NCBI RefSeq assembly: GCF_001113365.1
Contig: NZ_CKYA01000005.1
Span: 1-64,000 of the forward strand
Reading direction: 5' to 3'
Source: Streptococcus pneumoniae
Lineage (GTDB): Bacteria; Bacillota; Bacilli; Lactobacillales; Streptococcaceae
DNA: 64,000 nt
Shown here: positions 23,901-29,528 of the stretch, in pieces
Position numbering within the stretch: the stretch's first letter is position 1
Layout: each line of letters starts with the position of its first letter
Made by a program: the position numbers and the translations under genes
The notes under the pieces: generated by a model
The model's database searches: none
What the model was told of the DNA's origin: nothing
Seen by the model: the letters and a program-made list of their open reading frames with translations, nothing else

Positions 23901-25969
23901 TCAACTTTTTTAATGCTTGCGATACGGTCTGCTTGATTTTCTACAGCGTGACCTTTTTTATCATCCAGACGAGCATCGATGTTATTTTTAGAGTATTCAA
24001 TCTTAATCTTATCTTTGATTTTATTAAATTCTGCTTCACTCACATCTGACGCATCATCCACTGCTACTTTATCAGCTTCTGCTGGTGTTTGAATGTCGTA
24101 TTTTTGAGTTTGAGGTTTAAGCATTACTCTAAGTGACATTTTATTAGCAGTTTCTTTTCCAGAACCTACAAATTCTTTTCCTTCAGAATCGACTACTTTT
24201 AAATAACGCCATCCTAAAGCTACACCTGGAGGGTTCTCTCCTTTAGTTGCAGCCTCTAATTTAGCTTGTGTAAACTGTCCTTCTGGAGCTGGAGTACCTG
24301 AGTATGTGATAACCGCAGGCTTAGCTTCTGTGGCTGGTGTTTCAGAAGAAATAACATTAGCTGTATAGCCATATTGTGTGTTTACTTTATCTGGTTCACC
24401 TTCAACAGGTTTAAACGGATTACTTCCCCATTGTAATAAGGTTGCACTTTTAATCTTATCCGCATCGTCTTTGATTTTGATGTCGAATGAATTTTCTTCT
24501 GCTCCGTACACATAAATTTCTCGTTTAGGTTCATCAGAGAACGGGAACTCCACTACAGGATCCAGATCCGTACGTGCCACATCTGCAACTGGAGTAGTGT
24601 CTACTGAACCATCTTTATAGGTAACAGTGATAGTTTGTCCATTTACTTCAATACTTTTCACTACAGAAGCTTGATTATCTAAATCTTGACCTTTTTTAGA
24701 TTCAAATCTAGCATCTTGGCTTGTTTTAGAATATCCAATTTTGATTTGGTCTTTAATTTTCTGAATATCAGTTTCCGTTAAGTTGTTAATATCTGAAACA
24801 GCAATTTTATTAGCGTTATTTTCTGGTTGTTGGATGTTGTATTTGTATGTTTGAGGTTTAACGACAACATAAAGAGCACCTGGTTTGTTGTCTCTTTCAT
24901 CTATAGCTCTTAAATCATTCCCTGCTTTATCTGTCGCCTTAACATAACGCCAACCTAGATTTAGACCTTTTGTTCTAGCTTCTTCTAATTGTTTTTGATT
25001 TAATGTCCCACCAGGAAGACCTGTATAATGAATAACAGCTGGATTAGACTCACTCGCTGTAGTTTCTGTTGAAAAGACATTTGCTTTATAACCAAATTCC
25101 ACGTCAAGCATATCTTTTTCACCTGAAACAGCAGTAAATGGCTGATTACCTCCTCGTAAAATAGTGGCATTTGCAACAACTCCAGAATTATCTTTGATTT
25201 TTATATCAAACCCTTCTGATTCTCCACCATATACATATACATTCCTACCCTCGGAATATGGTATTTCTGCCACTGGACCTTCCGTATCAGTCGCTTCTGT
25301 TCTAAACGGATTATCTTTACTAATCTCTTTCCCATTACGTGAATCATGAGATCCAGAGTTTTCGATTGCGTTAGTTTCTGATTTAGGTTCAGTGTTTTCT
25401 GCTTTTTTACCTACAGTTGGTTGTCCGTTAGTAGTGTCTACTTTCGGAGCGTCTTTTGGTTTGTTTTTTAACCCTGAACTAACAAACGTCACTAGTTTCT
25501 GATAAGCCTTTGTCAATTCATCTTGAGTAGTTGCAGAAGAGAGTGTAGACTCAGCAGAAGCCAATTCACCATTCAAAAGAGCAAGGCTCTCCTCTGTTTT
25601 ATTAGCATACGTACCTGCAGAAAGTTTTGATTTAACTTCTGAAATGTAGTTTTCAAGTTGCTTTTTGTCCAAAGCTGGAGTTGTTACTTCTGGTGCAGCT
25701 GGTTGTGCTGGTTCTTCTACAACTGGTTGTGCTGCTGGAACGCTTTCTGCTGGAGTTGATGGGGCATCAAGGGCTGGCGCTAGAGCTTCTACATCTGGTG
25801 TATCTTGTTTACTTAGCTCATTAGCTGATACAGCTCCATTTCCCAAGAACATGAACAGGGCAGCAACTGCTACACTGGCTGCTCCAAAACTATATTTACG
25901 GATTGAGTAACGTGTGACCTTCTCACGGTGCAAGCGTTCAACACGACTCATAGGCGATTTCTTATCCAC
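14939..25969 (-). CDS. Giant LPXTG-anchored repeat adhesin, 3,676 residues
   Basis: A YSIRK signal (YSIRKYSFGAASVAVAAL, residues ~21-50) is followed by a FIVAR-like helical segment and the HDSRNG...NPFRT linker. Then come three ~245-residue beta-rich modules (each ending ITVTYKDGS-DT-P), a helical DUF1542-like stretch (about residues 960-1285), 27 tandem ~78-residue repeats, a Gly/Asn-rich linker, another helical segment and the sortase signal LPNTG with hydrophobic tail and Arg/Lys end. It should be exported and linked to peptidoglycan, projecting a long fibre; the ligand is unknown. The start is a GTG at 25969 with AAGGAG 10 nt upstream; the ATG at 25951 has no ribosome-binding site. The gene is intact despite its repetitiveness. 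Confidence 0.93.
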   Translation of the reverse strand: MDKKSPMSRVERLHREKVTRYSIRKYSFGAASVAVAALFMFLGNGAVSANELSKQDTPDVEALAPALDAPSTPAESVPAAQPVVEEPAQPAAPEVTTPALDKKQLENYISEVKSKLSAGTYANKTEESLALLNGELASAESTLSSATTQDELTKAYQKLVTFVSSGLKNKPKDAPKVDTTNGQPTVGKKAENTEPKSETNAIENSGSHDSRNGKEISKDNPFRTEATDTEGPVAEIPYSEGRNVYVYGGESEGFDIKIKDNSGVVANATILRGGNQPFTAVSGEKDMLDVEFGYKANVFSTETTASESNPAVIHYTGLPGGTLNQKQLEEARTKGLNLGWRYVKATDKAGNDLRAIDERDNKPGALYVVVKPQTYKYNIQQPENNANKIAVSDINNLTETDIQKIKDQIKIGYSKTSQDARFESKKGQDLDNQASVVKSIEVNGQTITVTYKDGSVDTTPVADVARTDLDPVVEFPFSDEPKREIYVYGAEENSFDIKIKDDADKIKSATLLQWGSNPFKPVEGEPDKVNTQYGYTANVISSETPATEAKPAVITYSGTPAPEGQFTQAKLEAATKGENPPGVALGWRYLKVVDSEGKEFVGSGKETANKMSLRVMLKPQTQKYDIQTPAEADKVAVDDASDVSEAEFNKIKDKIKIEYSKNNIDARLDDKKGHAVENQADRIASIKKVDNNVVVTYKDGSTDTRPLTDFARTNHAPEVTIPYSVDGKKDVYVYANEDFEIPIKYTDDSGKIASATIKRGGNQDSPAKDESNPDILDNEYNTTVEKISTETVATAENPAIVKIKGNISKDNSGIAESKFPKEADQELKIVTRYATATDTDGKEIHNVAKGSSYATDPGAFTIKLKAQTAKYDIRELADADKTVVTDIAHIPEAELTKLKENLPLEYSKKNEDKNLEDKKGKAVEAENAKKVVKDLVQDGENLVVTYQDGSKDTIPVDKVVKLDKQPAIDAVTTEADNKIEAIKQNTNLTKAEQDKAIADVEKDKAAALDKIADATNATDVTAGKEEGTGAVAKVNPIGKEKAKEEIAKTLEAKKEAIANNDSLTQAEKEKAKKDAEDKAAAALAEIEKQPATAETAAAATAAQTTVNDKQAEGTKEVAKINPIGKQAALDKIDEALKAKEAEMDARTDLTEEEKAEAKAEAKKLADAKKAEINAKNDNAETPKAAEQEQGEIDTAGDTGKTEVEGVKKPAAKKPEAKTAVETTAAAKKQEIEQDGALSPEAKKKLQDEVDAVKKASEEAIDGAKKNADVDQAKKSAEAAIKAINSARLPANKVIAENPSALNEDERKKLEDAIKAVNPPGTTVVVKADGSAEVTLPGKQAPETLKQEDLTKSEADLEKDGGGNNINRPTDKVIVGNPESLTDADKENIKKAVREVNPNAVVTIDDNGTVTVSTPEGNTAGFTAKELVRTLADAANPDSGNAGVRKPADKVVGNATNPADQEKATAKLKKLNGGDEKVKAVKYDAEGNATVVLKDGTIATIPASDLFKTPEEAKKANGGDDINKPNSQTVVADKNALTGPEREAIKAKIAAVNPEGSVITVNEKGEATVTTPEGKTAVIDADDLVKGADEKTTPKAGNNINNPADRVRVDNSKQLTDPELARIKAAVEAVNPDATVVVDDNGNATVTTKDGKTATIPVADLVKSDVDKDNVTGGNQVNTPADRVVVANPAALTEDDKNAIKAKIQAVNPGADVVFDEKGNATVTTPAGKTATIPASDLVKPKADLADPAKQDAVNKPADKVVVVPELEAADKDLPQEAKDAIKAAVEAVNPDSTVVVDDKGNATVTTPEGKTVVIPKADLVKKEADKETAKAGNNINKPADKVVANKDALTPENIAAIKAKVQAVNPDATVVVDAKGNTTVVTPDGKTATIPVTDLVKSPEEAKDEKAGNNVNKPADKVAATKADLADDAKKADVKAKIKAAVEAVNPEGSKVFVDDQGNATVTTPDGKTATIPVEDLIKDTTQPNAGNKVNTPATKVVVTDPANIKADEDKIRAEILKVNPGATVVFDEKGNATVTTKDGAVATIPASDLAKDAADLRNPDKQDEVNKPADKTLVKKAGKLTPAEKEAIKKEIAKVNRDPKTTIVVDDEGNATVTTPEGKTVVIAKEDLVKSPQEVDGAKAGNNINKPADKVAAAAADLVGPNKDEVKAKIQKAVEAVNPGATVFVDDQGNATVTTPEGNTATISVDDLLKDPAAKETPSAGNKVNTPAERTVVANPAELTDAEKAKITAAIQAVNPEGTKVVFDEAGNATVTVANQDGTTATATIPVSDLVKSNAKEDLENAAKQDAVKKPIDQTVVADKDALTKADLDAIKAKVQEVNPDATVVVDAKGNATVTTPAGKTAVIPADDLVKTDDEVLSDPKAGNVINKPADRVFVKDGQITDDVKAKIAAKVQRINPGATVFVDDQGNATVTTPEGKTATIPVADLTKTDADKAKVNAGNKINSPADRVLVKDRDKLTAEDIQEIEKNILEVNPGATVVFDAKGNATVKNANGDIATIPVEALAKPKADLLKPEKQDLIKKPVDKVLVTDPANVDKEAIKKAVEEVNPGSTVVVDDNGNATITTEDGRSFVIPAKDLVKTPEEAKNAKAGNNINKPADKVVVADPTKPLSPEEKKAIEAKIKEVNPDAKAIFVDDKGNATVTIEDKDGNTETATIPAADLVTSPEEAKQPNAGNKVNTPADKVVVSDPDHLSDEDKTKIADAIKAVNPEAKVAFDDKGNATVTTKDGEVATIPAADLVKTAEEAAKPKAGNNVNTPADKVAVDSTKPLTEDEKKAIAAKVAEVNPDATVAVDDKGNATVTVNGKTAVIPAAALTKTADSAKEPNAGNDVVKPADKTVVEDPESLTKDEQDAIAAKVKSVNPEAKTVVVDDQGNATVTTKDGKTVVIPAKDLVKTAAEAAKPNAGNDVNTPADKTVLDPNDLEASKKAIEDKVKAVNPGATVVVDDQGNATVTTKDGKVAVIPASDLTKTADSAKEPNAGNDVVKPADKTVVANPDSLTQDEKDAIAAKVKAVNPDATVVVDDQGNATVTPKDGKPVVIPASDLTKTAADAAKPNAGNDIAKPADKTVVANPDSLTQDEKDAIAAKVAAVNPGSTVVVDDQGNATVTLENGKTAVVPAADLTKNADAEKAPNAGNDIVKPASKTKVANPDALSPEEKKAIADKVAAVNPGATVVVDDKGNATVVKDGNVSVIPSTDLVKVEDDAKKENGGNDANTPAAKTVVADSANLTDEEKAKVTKAVEAVNPGSTVVVDNEGNATVMKADGTVLNIPASDLVIPATKLADEAKNAKVKTPTTRTLVGDKDKLTDAEKAAVKKAIEAVNPGATVVVDDKGNATVTSPDGSTATISKEQLVKNAEEAKAKNGGNNLDFDLSKVTVANLANITPEEKAKFQFMVLDLINSKDEFDLDAFLKTTDAQGNTVYTSQDSNVTITIDKDGNMKVIKNGKTDLVVNIDEEGNVTIVTKEGKVLAISRDDAFKQRPYVPSNGGGNNSGNGNGTSGNNGATNTDAKADKAKLEGAIHQLDELFIQESAKLDAETAKEATDLLADAKKVFADPKASQDEVDAMVKRIEDFMAKVAPSTDPTSPAKDQAAQTSDVAPATAQAANANQAATNARKAAKELPNTGTADSTVAMVAAAASALLGLGLAGRRRKEDEEA
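15805..22115 (-). repeat. 27 tandem ~234-bp protein-coding repeats in the adhesin
   Basis: Each unit begins K/T-PADKVVV-NP--LT, continues with a helical K-A-I-x-A-K-V stretch, then AVNP-ATVVVDDKGNATVTT, and ends DGKTATIPASDLVK plus a linker of the AGNNIN or KQDAVN kind. A degenerate 28th unit follows. The junction text KQD-V recurs near 20711, 19775, 19045 and 18355, showing 4-, 3- and 3-unit spacing. Units 20-23 form two dimers instead. Confidence 0.9.
23090..25290 (-). repeat. Three ~735-bp N-terminal modules of the adhesin
   Basis: Modules at about 24570-25290, 23835-24570 and 23090-23835 each start P-YS/PFS-(x)n-YVYA, include an ATI/ATL-RGGNQ or WGSNPF segment and a KLKAQT-KYDI strand, and end in an EYSKKNED/RFESKKG plus VTYKDGS-DT-P domain. 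They are divergent copies of one unit, probably the distal ligand-binding region. Confidence 0.75.
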
Positions 25970-26011
25970 TTATTGTGTTCTCCTTAAAAATATTTTTTTA
26001 TGTCCATATCT

Positions 26012-26051
26012 ACATGCAAAGATTCCTCGCCATGGACGAGGTTTTGCATGT
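26012..26051 (-). promoter_or_regulatory. Stable leader hairpin of the adhesin mRNA
   Basis: A 9-bp stem ACATGCAAA / TTTGCATGT encloses a 5-bp stem CCTCG / CGAGG with loop TCCATGG. It sits between the promoter and the ribosome-binding site, without a T tract, so it is more likely an mRNA-stability or regulatory element than a terminator. Confidence 0.55.
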
Positions 26052-26067
26052 GATACTTTACTTCTTC

Positions 26068-26096
26068 ATTGTACATGATAAGTGATATATATGCAA
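26068..26096 (-). promoter_or_regulatory. Promoter of the giant adhesin gene
   Basis: TTGCAT (26091-26096) and TACAAT (26068-26073) with a 17-bp spacer on the minus strand, just upstream of the leader hairpin. Confidence 0.5.
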
Positions 26097-26398
26097 ACTA
26101 AATGCTCATCAAATTTACTTAAAAAAAAAAAACATTTTCAGACAATTTTCACAATTTGTTCGTTTTTATAACCAAAATTATGAATTTTTTAACTTTAAAA
26201 TCAAGAAAACATTTTGATTTTATGTATGTTATTATGTTGTGTTAAAAACCAAAATTCGGAAATGAATTTGAATAAAATCTTTTTATTTTGAAAAGCAGAT
26301 AACTTTGATACCTAAAATGAACTATTCTTGTTTTTTTGAACAAAATATTCGTAAAATAAATATACAAAAATTTTTAGGTTTTTTAGCTTTTTTCTTCC
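26097..26398. other. AT-rich intergenic DNA upstream of the adhesin
   Basis: Very AT-rich DNA with many short A and T runs, no credible reading frame and no clear repeat. Such DNA could be curved and act as an upstream promoter element, but nothing specific can be named. Confidence 0.4.
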
Positions 26399-26436
26399 AA
26401 AAAAGAGAACCTGTCAGTTAAATGACCAGATTCTCT
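26399..26436 (-). terminator. Orphan terminator-like hairpin
   Basis: AGAGAATCTGGTCA pairs with TGACAGGTTCTCT (minor mismatch) and is followed by six T on the minus strand. The Rpn gene upstream already has its own terminator at 26613-26647, so this one has no evident gene to end. Confidence 0.5.
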
Positions 26437-26612
26437 GATAGCTTTCTAGCAGAGCCCAACAAAACCAGACCCTATCTTTCATATGCACTATTCTCTTAAA
26501 ATTCAAAGGCTAAACACGCTAGAGGCGCCTCACCGTAGAAATATCCTAATTACGACCTAAAAGTGTTAGCATTCTCTGACTGGTCTGCCTGTTGCAACTA
26601 ACAACTAAAGCT

Positions 26613-26647
26613 AAAATAAAACATGCTACCTCATTCTGGCAACATGT
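26613..26647 (-). terminator. Terminator of the Rpn-like gene
   Basis: A 10-bp stem with two G-U pairs (ACATGTTGCC / GGTAGCATGT) is followed by TTTATTTT, 14 bp after the stop codon. Confidence 0.75.
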
Positions 26648-26660
26648 CATCTGTTCCTAT

Positions 26661-27632
26661 TTACAGCAATGCCTCAAACTCAGCGACAGTCATGCCTAAC
26701 TGCTGGCTGGCAACCTCGGAAGTCAGGAGACCTTGGCGGACCATGTCTAAGAAGGCAAAAAGTTTCCCTTCTTCCCTTCCTTCAACTTTCCCACGCTCCA
26801 GTCCCTGTTCAATGCCTTCTGCTCGTCCTCGTTCCAGTCCTTGTTCAATCCCCTCTGCTCGACCACGCTCTAATCCTCTTTCTTCAGCTTGTTCCAAGGC
26901 ATAGTCGTGTGCTAACAAGGCTTGTTCTTCACGCATACGTAGTTGACTAAACATTTTCCTGTCCTCCTCGGACCAGCTCTTGTAGTCTAGCAGTTGGTCT
27001 GCTTGGCTGATAGCTCGCTCAGGTTGTTGGGTAAAGGGCTTGTTGCCGAAAAACTCCAACCACGGCTTGCGAACCTCGTCTTTGCTGGTTTCTCTGTATT
27101 TTTTTAATTCCAAGAACGCCATCTTAACCAGATGGTTTTCTTGTCCGTTATTTGTGATGGTTAAGACTTCACCTGTCGTGTCCTCGCGCATACTAAAGCT
27201 ATGGAAAGCCAAGTCATCTGAGAAGTAGTTACTATCCACAATGGCAATGGCATATACTGGTGCGATATGTTTGTAACTCAGATGAGTATCACCTTCTCGC
27301 TGACGAATTTTTTCAAGGTTTTGATTGACCTGACTACACAGATAAGCCCACAGGCGATTGATGAAAAAATTCTGATGATGAACCTGAATTTCGATGATAA
27401 CTTGGGTTCCATTATCTAGTTCAGCCAAAACATCTATACTGGTATAGAAATCCTGCGCCGAGTAAGGCATGGAAGGCAAGACGTGAATATTGCTTCCTTC
27501 CAAAATGGTTACATTTTTTGCTGGCAAGTCCAGCATATCGCGGATAAATTGACAAGTGATTTCCGGATTGCTGAAAATTTTCTTAGCTACCAAGTCATTG
27601 GTTGGGCTGATGCCCGGATGTCTTAGAATCAT
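26661..27632 (-). CDS. Rpn/PD-(D/E)XK family nuclease-transposase-like protein
   Basis: The product is 323 residues. The N-terminal part has the signature of the PD-(D/E)XK_2 (Rpn/YhgA-like) family: SIDVLAELDNGTQVIIEIQV, giving the D...E-x-Q catalytic arrangement of recombination-promoting nucleases. The C-terminal third contains an 11-residue near-repeat (ERGRAEGIEQG, about three copies) likely to form a charged helix, followed by a short EVASQQLGM tail common in this family. The start is 27632 because AGGAGG lies 6 nt upstream; the longer frame would begin at a TTG inside a BOX element. Roles in DNA exchange or phage defence are known or suspected for relatives. Confidence 0.85.
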   Translation of the reverse strand: MILRHPGISPTNDLVAKKIFSNPEITCQFIRDMLDLPAKNVTILEGSNIHVLPSMPYSAQDFYTSIDVLAELDNGTQVIIEIQVHHQNFFINRLWAYLCSQVNQNLEKIRQREGDTHLSYKHIAPVYAIAIVDSNYFSDDLAFHSFSMREDTTGEVLTITNNGQENHLVKMAFLELKKYRETSKDEVRKPWLEFFGNKPFTQQPERAISQADQLLDYKSWSEEDRKMFSQLRMREEQALLAHDYALEQAEERGLERGRAEGIEQGLERGRAEGIEQGLERGKVEGREEGKLFAFLDMVRQGLLTSEVASQQLGMTVAEFEALL

Positions 27633-27663
27633 CCATTTCCTCCTTTTATTATACCACAGTTTT

Positions 27664-27768
27664 ATACTCAATGAAAATCAAAGAGCAAACTAGGAAACTA
27701 GCCGCAGGCTGTACTTGAGTACGGCAAGGCGACGTTGACGTGGTTTGAATTTGATTTTCGAAGAGTAT
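27664..27768 (-). repeat. BOX element lacking boxB
   Basis: Starts ATACTCAATGAAAATC and ends GATTTTCGAAGAGTAT. The boxA core GGCAAGGCGACG is present, but the boxB palindrome is missing. It lies immediately upstream of the Rpn-like gene, where its boxC may supply or influence promoter sequence. Confidence 0.88.
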
Positions 27769-27838
27769 TAAATCTAGGTTTGCTAGATTTACTGCTACTA
27801 TCTATTTATTCGGAAAAGAAATGAATTGTGAAGATATT

Positions 27839-29527
27839 TTATCTCGTTTCAACTAAAATATGAGCTTGATCAACCAACTGTCCATTAAAAGTTAGATTTA
27901 GATAGAAATCTAAGGTCTTATCAGCAGCAAAATACAGGGTTGGTATGGTCAAATCTTTTTTGCTTTCCCCAGCTTGAAACGCAAGGACTTGAATCTCGTC
28001 CTGATAGGCGACACCATGCACACCAGTCCCCGGTTGAATCGAAATCTTAGCCTCCAAAGGAGTGTTACATTCGCTACGTTCAATCCTAAAATGAAGAGTC
28101 TCTCCCTTTGCTACAGCTAGACTTTTTTCTGCAAATGCTAGTCCCTGAACAACTTTTTGTTTCGATAAGCTAGGAGTTTTATAGAGGGCAATCTTGGTCA
28201 ATACAGGCATAGATTGTGCCTCTGTAATGACCACGCGCACCTTCTGTGCCTCTACTAGCGGCCCTCGCAGGAGGCGCTTATGACCAACTGTAAAGCCCCT
28301 GCCAAATTCCTGCCAGACACCATCCACCTCTACTTGCACATGAAAAGCAGCGATTCGTTGCCCTAACTTCAAATCTTCTCTTAACTCAAGCACATCGAAA
28401 GTTTTAGGAGATCCTAGGTCGAGTTCTAGCTGGATGGGCAAGTCTGCATCGCTTGCCCATGAACTAGTCTCAAGGCCATCTGTCAGATGATGACAGGCAA
28501 AGTCTGCGGAAAGAGCTGGACCAGATACCTTGGCTCCCAGAGCCAAATCTTCTTTATAGAGCTCATTGCGATAAGCCGCAAATTCATACAGGCGTTCAAT
28601 ATCCTTTCCATCAAATAGACCATCTTGATTCGGCGGAATATTGAGCAAGAGAGGCGTGCCCCTCCCTACCGAGTGAAAATAAATCTCGACCAACTCCTCA
28701 AGAGACTTAGGATCCTGATCTTCATGGTAGAACCAGCCCGGTCGGATGGAAACATCTGCCTCACCGATTGAAAAAATCGTACCCGAGGGATCCCCATGTT
28801 GAAGATAGTCCAATTCTGCTTCTGTCCCTAGTTTATCAGGATTCACTTTTTGCCACAGGGGATCACCTGCATATCCTCGTTCATTGCCAATCCAGCGGAT
28901 ACTGGTGCCTTCTGTTGAAAAAATCAAGCAATCCCCCTGCAGGTCACGAATGGTTTCAAACCATTTTTCAAATTCATAATTGACCTTTTGAGCACCCTCT
29001 CCTCTGGCACCATCCATCCAGACCTCAGCAAATTTTCCTGCATTACCATAAGCAGGATTTGATAAGATTTCCTGCAGCTGAGCCAGATAATAGGCATTAT
29101 AGTCCGCCTCTCGCTCCACATGATAGAGAGGGCTGTGGGCATCCCAGGGTGACAGGTAGACCCCCATATCCATATCAAACTCTGTGGCAGCTTGGGATAC
29201 TTCAAGAAGCAAGTCCCCTTCTCCATTCCTCCAAGGACTGGCCTTGACCGAATAATCCGTATAAGCCGTCGGATAGAGGACAAAGCCATCATGGTGCTTG
29301 ACCACCAAAATCAACTTTTTGAAGCCCGTTTCCTTGAGTACGCGAACCCACTCACGCGCGTCTAACTGTGTCGGATTAAATCGCCCAGGATCCTCCTGAC
29401 CGATCCCCCATTCCTGATCATAAAAGGTATTGGGACCAAAATGGATAAAGGCTGCTAGTTCATCCTCTAAATAAGCTAGCTGGGCCTGACTAGGCAAGGG
29501 GCCATGCGGTTTTATTTCTCTTACCAT
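27839..29527 (-). CDS. GH29 alpha-L-fucosidase (intracellular, type C)
   Basis: The product is 562 residues without signal peptide. The TIM-barrel core carries KHHDGF near residue 78 and VWMDGARG near residue 171, whose Asp is the GH29 nucleophile. The C-terminal part is a galactose-binding/F5-8-type beta-sandwich. It removes alpha-L-fucose from host glycans such as Lewis or core structures. The start codon follows the GH2 stop by one base, so both are made from the cre-controlled promoter at 33353-33381. The equivalent pneumococcal enzyme lies in the same chromosomal neighbourhood. Confidence 0.9.
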   Translation of the reverse strand: MVREIKPHGPLPSQAQLAYLEDELAAFIHFGPNTFYDQEWGIGQEDPGRFNPTQLDAREWVRVLKETGFKKLILVVKHHDGFVLYPTAYTDYSVKASPWRNGEGDLLLEVSQAATEFDMDMGVYLSPWDAHSPLYHVEREADYNAYYLAQLQEILSNPAYGNAGKFAEVWMDGARGEGAQKVNYEFEKWFETIRDLQGDCLIFSTEGTSIRWIGNERGYAGDPLWQKVNPDKLGTEAELDYLQHGDPSGTIFSIGEADVSIRPGWFYHEDQDPKSLEELVEIYFHSVGRGTPLLLNIPPNQDGLFDGKDIERLYEFAAYRNELYKEDLALGAKVSGPALSADFACHHLTDGLETSSWASDADLPIQLELDLGSPKTFDVLELREDLKLGQRIAAFHVQVEVDGVWQEFGRGFTVGHKRLLRGPLVEAQKVRVVITEAQSMPVLTKIALYKTPSLSKQKVVQGLAFAEKSLAVAKGETLHFRIERSECNTPLEAKISIQPGTGVHGVAYQDEIQVLAFQAGESKKDLTIPTLYFAADKTLDFYLNLTFNGQLVDQAHILVETR

Positions 29528-29528
29528 A

